Shown one piece after another: positions 1 through 5,102 of a stretch of 7,240 nucleotides of DNA (the stretch's first letter is position 1; the number at the start of each line of letters is the position of its first letter). This stretch comes from Alphaproteobacteria bacterium UBA6189 (lineage in GTDB: Bacteria; Pseudomonadota; Alphaproteobacteria; Rickettsiales; UBA3002). The notes under the pieces were generated by a model. It was not told the origin of the DNA, made no database searches, and worked only from the letters and a program-made list of their open reading frames with translations. The DNA is taken from the NCBI GenBank assembly GCA_002422745.1, contig DITH01000162.1, positions 6,160-13,399 of the forward strand, given 5' to 3'. A program made the position numbers and the translations under genes.

Positions 1-2
1 CT

Positions 3-1748
3 TTCCGCGACAACCAGGCCGTCGCTGAGCGCGCCATTGATTCCAACGATCTGGAACGTGAACGCGGCATCACCATTTTGGCAAAGTGCACGTCGATCGT
101 GTGGAAAGACACACGCATCAACATCGTTGATACCCCTGGGCACGCCGATTTCGGCGGCGAGGTTGAGCGCATCCTCGGCATGGTCGATGGCGTGCTCGTG
201 CTTGTCGATGCCGCCGAAGGCCCGATGCCCCAAACCAAATTCGTGCTCATGAAAGCCCTCGCGCTGGGCCTGCGCCCCATCGTGGTCATCAACAAAGTCG
301 ACCGCCCCGATGCGCGCGTCGATGAAGTGGTGAACGAGGTGTTCGACCTGTTCGTGGCGCTTGACGCCAACGACGCGCAATTGGATTTCCCGCTGATCTA
401 CGCATCCGGCCGCAATGGCTGGGCGGTGAAAGACCTGAACGACCCGCGCGAGAACCTGCATTGCATCATGGACGAGGTGGTAAGCTACGTCGAAGAACCC
501 AATGCCGATGCCGATGCGACCTTTGCTTTCCTCGTTACCCTCATCGAATCCGATAACTTCCTTGGCCGCGTACTCACAGGAAAAATCGAATCCGGCACCG
601 CCAAAGTCGGCATGCCCGTCAAAGGTATTCGCCTGGATGGCAGCATTATCGAGCAAGGCCGCATCACGAAGCTGCTGTCGTTTGACGGCATCGAGCGTAA
701 CCCCGTTAACGAAGCGCCGGCGGGCTCCATCGTGTCCATCGCCGGTCTCACCGCGACCACCGTTGCCGACACGGTCGGTGCTATCGAGCTGCAGGCACCG
801 TTGCGCGCTGTGCCGATCGATCCGCCCACTATGGCGATCACCATCGGCGTGAACGATTCGCCATTGGCGGGTACGGAGGGCACCAAAGTGACCTCGCGCA
901 TGATCCGCGACCGCCTCTTTAAGGAAGCGGAAAGCAACGTGGCGATCACCGTGAAAGAGACCGAGAAAGCCGACGCATTCGAAGTCGGCGGCCGCGGCGA
1001 ATTGCAGCTCGGCGTCTTGATCGAAACCATGCGCCGCGAAGGTTTTGAAGTATCGGTATCCCGCCCGCGCGTGCTGTTCAGCAAAGACGAAAACGGCCAG
1101 CGCATGGAACCGATGGAAGAAGTTCAGGTCGATGTGGACGAGGAACATTCCGGCGTCGTCGTCGAGAAACTCTCGCTTCGCAAAGGCAACATGATCGATA
1201 TGCGCCCCTCCTCCGGTGGCAAAGTGCGCATGAAATTCCTCATTCCCGCGCGCGGCATGATCGGCTATCAGGGCGAATTTATGACCGATACGCGCGGCTC
1301 GGGCGTGCTGTCGCGGATCTTCAGCGGCTACGCGCCGTATAAGGGCGACATCCCCGGCCGCCGCAATGGCGTGCTCATTTCCAACTCCACCGGCGTGGCC
1401 GTGGAGTACGGGTTGTGGGGCCTCGAAGACCGTGGCTACCTCATCATTCCTGCGGGCGTAAAAGTCTATCAGGGCATGATTATCGGCCAGCATAGCCGCG
1501 AGAACGATCTCGAAGTGAACCCGCTGAAATCCAAGCAGCTCACCAACATCCGCACCACCAGCAAGGACGAGGCCGTGCGCCTAACGCCACCGCGCGTGCC
1601 GACGTTGGAGCAAGCCATCGCCTACATTGAGGAAGATGAGCTGATGGAAGTGACGCCGAAAAATATCCGCCTGCGCAAAGCCCAGCTTGATCCCAACGAA
1701 CGTAAAAAAGCCGAGCGTCAGCGCGAAGCGCAGGCTGCCAGCGCATAA
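3..1748 (+). CDS. typA: Translational GTPase TypA/BipA, 5'-truncated by window edge
   Basis: TypA/BipA is an EF-G-like GTPase that binds the ribosome and supports 50S assembly and growth under stress or cold. The frame is open from base 3, and the first visible residues ([10 protein letters not shown], then [12 protein letters not shown]) are the switch I region, so only about 30 N-terminal residues, including the P-loop, lie outside the window. In visible numbering, G3 is DTPGH at 43-47, G4 is NKVD at 97-100 and G5 is around YASGRNGW at 133-140. A beta-barrel domain II follows, then the EF-G-like domain with GRGELQLG near 330. The BipA-specific C-terminal domain, with [10 protein letters not shown] near 417, ends in a basic tail. 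The 581 visible residues plus the missing part match the usual length of about 605. The stop codon overlaps the next start as TAATG, so the two genes are probably one operon. TTG at 78 is an internal leucine, not the start. Confidence 0.97.
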   Translation, partial: FRDNQAVAERAIDSNDLERERGITILAKCTSIVWKDTRINIVDTPGHADFGGEVERILGMVDGVLVLVDAAEGPMPQTKFVLMKALALGLRPIVVINKVDRPDARVDEVVNEVFDLFVALDANDAQLDFPLIYASGRNGWAVKDLNDPRENLHCIMDEVVSYVEEPNADADATFAFLVTLIESDNFLGRVLTGKIESGTAKVGMPVKGIRLDGSIIEQGRITKLLSFDGIERNPVNEAPAGSIVSIAGLTATTVADTVGAIELQAPLRAVPIDPPTMAITIGVNDSPLAGTEGTKVTSRMIRDRLFKEAESNVAITVKETEKADAFEVGGRGELQLGVLIETMRREGFEVSVSRPRVLFSKDENGQRMEPMEEVQVDVDEEHSGVVVEKLSLRKGNMIDMRPSSGGKVRMKFLIPARGMIGYQGEFMTDTRGSGVLSRIFSGYAPYKGDIPGRRNGVLISNSTGVAVEYGLWGLEDRGYLIIPAGVKVYQGMIIGQHSRENDLEVNPLKSKQLTNIRTTSKDEAVRLTPPRVPTLEQAIAYIEEDELMEVTPKNIRLRKAQLDPNERKKAERQREAQAASA

Positions 1749-1975
1749 TGCCACTCGTTCCCGGCGGGATTTACCAGCATTATAAAGGCCCACGTTACCG
1801 CGTGCTCGGGGTGGTGCGCCACAGCGAAACGCTGGAAGAGCTCGTCCATTACGAATGCCTCTATACAAATCCCAACGGCCAGTTCTGGGTACGCCCGCGC
1901 GCCATGTTCGAAGGCACCGTAACGCTGGACGGAAAACCCACGCCGCGCTTTGCGCTAGTGGCAGCCGAGGCCTAG
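1748..1975 (+). CDS. DUF1653 domain protein, 75 aa
   Basis: This small soluble protein consists almost entirely of a DUF1653 domain; its biochemical function is not known to me. The recognisable features are GIYQHYKG at 7-14, the core VLGVVRHSETLEELVHYECLY from 19, the aromatic/basic stretch FWVRPRAMF at 46-54 and the closing PRFALV at 67-72. The length is normal for a stand-alone member. The ATG shares one base with the typA stop (TAATG), and no good Shine-Dalgarno sequence precedes it, so it is probably translated by reinitiation after typA. Its last 21 bases overlap the end of the convergent acetyltransferase gene, leaving no room for a terminator between them. The family assignment is firm; a link to TypA function is only suggested by the coupling. 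Confidence 0.9.
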   Translation: MPLVPGGIYQHYKGPRYRVLGVVRHSETLEELVHYECLYTNPNGQFWVRPRAMFEGTVTLDGKPTPRFALVAAEA

Positions 1976-2395
1976 CACCATGCGGTAATGGGCGATCCCG
2001 GCATCCTGGTATTCCTCGCCCTCGGCGACAAACCCAAGTTTTTCATAGAATGCGCGGGCCTGCGTTTGCGCACTGATCACGATGCGCGTCACCTGCGGAT
2101 GGTTTTTCAGCCGTGCGATGCAATGGGTCATCAGCGCTGCTCCGGCCCCGCTGCCGCGATGCGCCGCCCGCACCGCCACCCGTTCGATACGCCCGCTGCC
2201 CTCTTCCACCCGCGTGCGCGCCGTGCCGATGGGCGCGCCATCCTCGCGCGCGATGTAATGCGTGGCAGCCTGGTCGTGCGTATCCATCTCTTCGTCCAGC
2301 GACACACCCTGTTCGCGCACGAACACTTCCATACGAATTGCCATACAAATGGCAAAGTCCGATCCGTCGGTGGCTTCCTTGATAGTTATCGGCAT
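1955..2395 (-). CDS. GNAT-family N-acetyltransferase (ElaA/YjcF-like)
   Basis: This is a predicted acetyl-CoA-dependent N-acyltransferase of 146 residues, a complete single GNAT domain. The N-terminal pattern RMEVFVREQGVSLDEEMD (21-38) is typical of the ElaA/YjcF branch. Motif A is at about 70-90, with IERVAVRAAHRGSGAG carrying the acetyl-CoA phosphate-binding R-x-x-G-x-G at 80-85. Motif B follows with ARAFYEKLGFVAEGEEY (103-119). The natural substrate cannot be read from the sequence. The ATG start is supported by GGAG five bases upstream. The start lies inside the end of the upstream FAD-protein gene (10-base overlap), so the two are probably translated from one message. The 3' end overlaps the convergent DUF1653 gene by 21 bases. 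Confidence 0.9.
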   Translation of the reverse strand: MPITIKEATDGSDFAICMAIRMEVFVREQGVSLDEEMDTHDQAATHYIAREDGAPIGTARTRVEEGSGRIERVAVRAAHRGSGAGAALMTHCIARLKNHPQVTRIVISAQTQARAFYEKLGFVAEGEEYQDAGIAHYRMVLGLGCH

Positions 2396-3645
2396 AGAGT
2401 CTCCGCGATAGTTGCCGCTTCAACCCGCAATTCGGGCACGGCGGTGGATTCCAGCAATTGCCCGGTCAGCAGCGCCCCGATCGCATAGAGATTCGGGTAG
2501 GCGCTGCCCCAGGCACGGCATTTGGCATCGGCGGCGAGGCCCAGCCCCGTTGCATGCGGTTCGATCATCCCTTCGGCGAGCAATGGTTTCAGCAGGGGCT
2601 GGCGGCTTTGGCGGATATCGAGCTCGGGCCCCGTGCAGTTGATCACCAGCGAGGGCGCATACTTTGCCAGCTCGGCCCGGCGCACATGGCGCAGACGACC
2701 GGCGAGTTTTTCCTCCGCGATCTGCGCCGCGATCTGTGGCGCCATGCGGTGGCGATGCACATTCCAGAAGCTGAGCAGGCGGCGCAGAAAGCGCTGTTGC
2801 TCGGCACTCGGCCATTGTTGCCAGATGCGCTGGGTATGCGGGCGCAACGCATCGATCACACTGCGCCAATCCTCCGCCGCGCGGGCCTGATTATGCACCC
2901 AACGCAGCCACTGCTTCGCGCCCTGCACGCGGGTGATGTCCATCGCGTCGAAGCGGGCGGGCGTAACATCGTCGCGGTGTGGCTGCGGAAATAACCCGCG
3001 CCGCGAATAAACCAGAATTTGCCCCGCATAGCCTTCCGCCCGCAGGCCGAGGATCATGTCCACGGCCGTCAGTCCCGTGCCCAGCAGAAGGATCGGCCCG
3101 GCGCTGGTGGCCGCTTCCGTCAGCGCGCCCGGCGCCCAGGGATGCTGCAGCATCGGTGCATCGACAGGGGCGGCCATCGGCTTCATCTCGTTCCCGGTGG
3201 CCAGTATCAATGTATCGAGCGCGATCGCGTCACCCCGCTCCGTCATCAGCGAAAACCCTTCCCCATGCCGTGTGACGGCGACAGCCTGCGCCGGCACCAG
3301 CTTCACCATGATACGCTTCGCGGCGGCTTCCTTTTGGGCATCCTGCCACAGGGTTTCGAGGTAATCACCGTACAGCATGCGGGGGGCGAAATCCTGCGCC
3401 CCCAATGCCGGGTGATGCTGCGCCAGCCAATCGGCAAAATCGCCGATATGGTCGGCCCATGCGCCCATGTTTCCGGCGCGTACATTCAGCAAATGCTGCG
3501 GATAGGGCGTGCTGTAGGCAACGCCGCGCGCGGTGAGTGCCGGGTCGATCACATAGATGGTAGCATCCACCCCGCGGCGCAGCAGGTTGGCCAGCACCAT
3601 CAGCCCGCTAAAGCCGAAGCCGACAATGCCAATCGCGCTAGACAC
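2386..3645 (-). CDS. FAD/NAD(P)-binding oxidoreductase-like protein (COG4529 type)
   Basis: This 419-residue flavoprotein-like protein resembles the uncharacterised COG4529/YdhS group. An N-terminal Rossmann motif GFGFSG (9-14) binds the FAD ADP moiety, and an acidic residue in YVIDP (31-35) ends the second strand. The group-specific GVAYSTPYPQHLLNVRAGNM (41-60) follows. LATGNE (148-153) marks the first return to the FAD domain, GTGLTAVD (189-196) is a second dinucleotide-binding loop, and INCTGP (335-340) plus LYAIGALLTGQLLE (386-399) form the closing FAD-domain segments. All landmarks are present, so it is probably functional, but the substrate is unknown. The start codon is GTG, inside the last codons of the DUF6356 gene (8-base overlap). 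I see no strong Shine-Dalgarno sequence, which points to translational coupling. The 3' end overlaps the GNAT gene. Confidence 0.88.
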   Translation of the reverse strand: MSSAIGIVGFGFSGLMVLANLLRRGVDATIYVIDPALTARGVAYSTPYPQHLLNVRAGNMGAWADHIGDFADWLAQHHPALGAQDFAPRMLYGDYLETLWQDAQKEAAAKRIMVKLVPAQAVAVTRHGEGFSLMTERGDAIALDTLILATGNEMKPMAAPVDAPMLQHPWAPGALTEAATSAGPILLLGTGLTAVDMILGLRAEGYAGQILVYSRRGLFPQPHRDDVTPARFDAMDITRVQGAKQWLRWVHNQARAAEDWRSVIDALRPHTQRIWQQWPSAEQQRFLRRLLSFWNVHRHRMAPQIAAQIAEEKLAGRLRHVRRAELAKYAPSLVINCTGPELDIRQSRQPLLKPLLAEGMIEPHATGLGLAADAKCRAWGSAYPNLYAIGALLTGQLLESTAVPELRVEAATIAETLCR

Positions 3646-3982
3646 TGTAGTCGAGGTCGATCTGCTCGCGGCGGGCCTTGGGAATGCGCGCTTTCATGAT
3701 CGCGTAGATACGCTCGATTTCCCTACTCGCCGCCTTGGTGAGCAGGAAGGGTAGCAGGCCATGCAGCACCAGCACCACGGTCGTATACACAAACCGCGCC
3801 GCCATGCAGATGGTAAACCAGAGATGTTGCCAGTAGCTCTCGCCCGTGGCCAGCGGATGTTCGGTGAAGGCGCGGCTGACATCCTCGGCCATGGCGCGGG
3901 CGCGGTCGCGATGCTCGGTGCGGGCGCACCAGCGGCAAAGCCGCTGCCAGTAAAGGCGGGTAGGTTGGCGTAAGGATTCCAT
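3638..3982 (-). CDS. DUF6356 family small membrane protein
   Basis: This protein of 114 residues has a recognisable DUF6356 core: AFTEHPLATGESYWQHLWF (38-56), then one long hydrophobic stretch or tight hairpin (about 52-82, containing CMAARFVYTTVVLVLHGLLPFLL), then a basic tail with ASREIERIY. It is probably an inner-membrane protein; no function is known to me. The basic N-terminal extension (1-35) is longer than I expect for the family. The ATG at 3982 is the first possible start because an in-frame TAG lies 12 bases upstream. ATG at residue 31 (base 3892) would leave just the core and cannot be excluded; neither start has a clear ribosome binding site. It is the first gene of the overlapping three-gene unit. 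Confidence 0.75.
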   Translation of the reverse strand: MESLRQPTRLYWQRLCRWCARTEHRDRARAMAEDVSRAFTEHPLATGESYWQHLWFTICMAARFVYTTVVLVLHGLLPFLLTKAASREIERIYAIMKARIPKARREQIDLDYSV

Positions 3983-4076
3983 GCGCGCATGCTAGCGGGC
4001 CGCCGCTGGCGTGACAAGCGCTACCGCCGCCCCGCACACAACACATTAAAAAATGCTGAGCTAAGAGCGAACTTTA

Positions 4077-4676
4077 CTAGGTTCTCTGTATGGCTGGGGA
4101 ATCTTTCTGTTGATTCCATATGCCGATCATTTCTTTCAACGGCGTCGTTGCCATGGTGCGGCCCTGACCATGCAAAACTTTCTCTACCGCATTAAACCGC
4201 GTGACAAATTTTTCATTGGTGGCTGCAAGACATGCGCCCGCCTCGAGTTCCATGCTCTGAGCAAGCGATGCGATGCCTAGGACGGCACGTTTGATTGGCG
4301 CGGTTATATCGCCGCTCTCTGTAAGCGCAGTGTCTGCTTCGGTGAGCGCTTCTTTGATTTGCTGCAACGCCTGCTCACCATTTATAGCATCAGGACTTAG
4401 TGACAGCGTTTTTACGTCCACACCAACAAAGCGAGCAAGATTCGCCGTGGCAGAAAGCACATCGCCGATTTCTTCGGCTACATGCGCTTTATCACCTTCG
4501 GTAATTGCCTCTTCTGCTTCGCCTAGTTCTTCTTTTATTTTACCCAATACGAATTGCGCATTCGGCCATTTGAATCCTTCATCGGATGCACGGCCAAGCA
4601 ATGCATATGCGCGCTCCAATGGCGGAAGGCTTTTAGGAATCATAGCAAGCGCTGGAATGTATGGCATCGCTGACAA
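4077..4676 (-). CDS. mazG: MazG-type nucleoside triphosphate pyrophosphohydrolase with internal duplication
   Basis: This 199-residue protein resembles the C-terminal MazG domain, an all-alpha Mg-dependent NTP pyrophosphatase fold that hydrolyses (often non-canonical) NTPs to NMP and PPi. GFKWPN (34-39) opens the domain. The metal-binding EExxE is EELGE at 49-53 and ExxD is EIGD at 69-72. The normal end of the domain, ATNEKFVTRFNAVEKVL, is at 152-168. Between them lie about 60 extra residues that look like a second, degenerate copy of the helical core: IKEALTEADTALTE (107-120) echoes IKEELGEAEEAITE (47-60), but the second Glu is Ala and ExxD is lost. The start is TTG at 4676, chosen because AGGGAG lies six bases upstream; the ATG three codons later is too far from it. 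Base composition is visibly lower in GC than the flanking genes, which may mean acquisition by transfer. Confidence 0.85.
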   Translation of the reverse strand: MSAMPYIPALAMIPKSLPPLERAYALLGRASDEGFKWPNAQFVLGKIKEELGEAEEAITEGDKAHVAEEIGDVLSATANLARFVGVDVKTLSLSPDAINGEQALQQIKEALTEADTALTESGDITAPIKRAVLGIASLAQSMELEAGACLAATNEKFVTRFNAVEKVLHGQGRTMATTPLKEMIGIWNQQKDSPAIQRT

Positions 4677-4682
4677 ACGGAA

Positions 4683-4688
4683 CTCCCT
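4683..4688 (-). promoter_or_regulatory. Shine-Dalgarno site deciding the mazG TTG start
   Basis: Read on the minus strand this is AGGGAG, ending six bases before TTG at 4676. That spacing is ideal for the TTG and poor for the ATG at 4667 (about 15 bases), so it decides the start codon. Confidence 0.65.
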
Positions 4689-4701
4689 GGTAGAAAGTTA
4701 C

Positions 4702-4732
4702 TTTATCAGGTGAAATCACGCTGGAATGTGAA
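4702..4732 (-). promoter_or_regulatory. Possible mazG promoter
   Basis: On the minus strand, TTCACA (4727-4732, five of six matches to the -35 consensus) is followed after 19 bases by GATAAA (4702-4707, four of six matches to the -10 consensus). It would give a leader of roughly 20 bases before the ribosome binding site. The spacer is longer than ideal, so this is only a plausible candidate. Confidence 0.3.
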
Positions 4733-4779
4733 GATTGTGTGAAACGCTTTGAGAACTCAGCAAGCATTTTAAAAAAATG

Positions 4780-4807
4780 AAAAAAACGCTAAAATTTTGG
4801 CTGCGTT
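4780..4807 (-). terminator. Weak A/T-rich terminator candidate after the duplicated tRNA end
   Basis: On the minus strand, AACGC and GCGTT form a five-pair stem around a 13-base loop, followed by seven T residues. It lies just downstream of the second copy of the tRNA-Glu 3' end. It may be the terminator that tRNA-Glu used before the intervening 150 bases arrived. The stem is short, so confidence is low. Confidence 0.35.
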
Positions 4808-4809
4808 GG

Positions 4810-4829
4810 TAATGGTGACCTCTACGGGA
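4810..4829 (-). repeat. Duplicate of the tRNA-Glu 3' end (att-like direct repeat, distal copy)
   Basis: The 20 bases TAATGGTGACCTCTACGGGA are identical to 4979-4998, which hold the last 17 bases of tRNA-Glu (T-stem 3' strand, acceptor stem, discriminator and CCA) plus three flanking bases. Identity ends at both sides. The rest of a tRNA is not present here, so this is a tRNA fragment and not a second gene. Such fragments typically mark the distal attachment site of an element that integrated in a tRNA gene. No integrase is visible in the window. Confidence 0.75.
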
Positions 4830-4833
4830 TTGA

Positions 4834-4903
4834 CGGCGTTCTACTGAACGCCGCCCTGCGGGCTGCTCGCTCTGCTCGCAGTCCACATGGCCTCCTGGCC
4901 ATG
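4834..4903. repeat. Cluster of three GC-rich hairpins between the direct repeats
   Basis: Three inverted repeats lie in a row. The first is an eight-pair perfect stem CGGCGTTC/GAACGCCG with loop TACT (4834-4853). The second is an eight-pair stem with one G-T pair, built on CTGCG/CGCAG (4856-4881). The third is a seven-pair perfect stem CATGGCC/GGCCATG with loop TCCT (4886-4903). The block continues to about 4940 without a clear gene. The minus-strand open frame across it (to 4716) resembles no protein I know and is best read as non-coding. It could be a dispersed palindromic repeat or a structured RNA. Confidence 0.6.
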
Positions 4904-4941
4904 GGCGCGAACCCGCTGCGCTGGGCGTATTGCCGAGCAAC

Positions 4942-4986
4942 CACCATTAAAAAGGCCCCCATTTTGTGGGAGCCTTTTTAATGGTG
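4942..4986 (-). terminator. Strong bidirectional terminator of tRNA-Glu
   Basis: A perfect 15-base inverted repeat (CACCATTAAAAAGGC at 4942-4956 and its complement at 4972-4986) continues inward with a near-perfect C-rich/G-rich stem around a short ATTTTG-type loop. Runs of five T follow the GC-rich stem on either strand, so it can stop transcription from both sides. On the minus strand it directly follows tRNA-Glu, and its outer arm includes the encoded CCA end. Confidence 0.8.
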
Positions 4987-4998
4987 ACCTCTACGGGA
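4979..4998 (-). repeat. Direct repeat copy inside tRNA-Glu 3' end (att-like, proximal copy)
   Basis: This is the functional tRNA copy of the 20-base repeat also found at 4810-4829. The start-to-start distance of the two copies is 169 bases. Confidence 0.75.
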
Positions 4999-5056
4999 AT
5001 CGAACCCGTGTTCCATCCGTGAAAGGGATGTGTCCTAACCGCTAGACGAAGAGGCC
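4982..5056 (-). tRNA. tRNA-Glu (anticodon UUC)
   Basis: This is a 75-base tRNA with an encoded CCA. The acceptor stem pairs GGCCTCT with AGAGGTC (one G-U pair). The anticodon stem is CATCC/GGATG around the loop CTTTCAC, placing anticodon TTC at 5021-5023. The T-arm is ACGGG/CCCGT around TTCGATT. All arms fold properly, so it is presumably functional and decodes GAA/GAG. Its promoter overlaps the recJ stop codon and its terminator begins within its own CCA end. Its 3' end is duplicated 169 bases away. Confidence 0.97.
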
Positions 5057-5072
5057 ATCAGCAGAGGGGCGT

Positions 5073-5102
5073 TTTATCACCATGACTGGCGCGCCAAGTC
5101 AA
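5073..5102 (-). promoter_or_regulatory. tRNA-Glu promoter with GC-rich discriminator
   Basis: On the minus strand, TTGACT (5097-5102, five of six) is followed after 18 bases by GATAAA (5073-5078, four of six). The predicted start lies about 10 bases before the tRNA. The discriminator just after the -10 is GC-rich (CGCCCC), as in stable-RNA promoters under stringent control; that regulation is inferred. The -35 box overlaps the stop codon of recJ. Confidence 0.6.

Noticed and set aside
485..1105. Minus-strand open frame of 206 codons opposite typA
   Set aside because: It is antisense to conserved GTPase and domain II sequence, with no recognisable motifs.
3983..4076. Possible terminator after mazG around GCTGAGCTAAGAGC with a nearby A-run
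   Set aside because: Only three- to four-pair stems can be drawn; not convincing. No other feature seen in this 94-base gap.
4273..4713. Plus-strand open frame of 146 codons opposite mazG
   Set aside because: The serine/alanine-rich, low-complexity translation is what the antisense of a Glu-rich helical protein gives.
4810..4900. A second, complete tRNA-Glu gene
   Set aside because: Only the last 17 tRNA bases match; the anticodon and D arms are absent.
4716..4940. Minus-strand open frame of 74 codons across the hairpin cluster
   Set aside because: Its translation follows palindromic repeat DNA and runs across the duplicated tRNA end; no family, no ribosome binding site.
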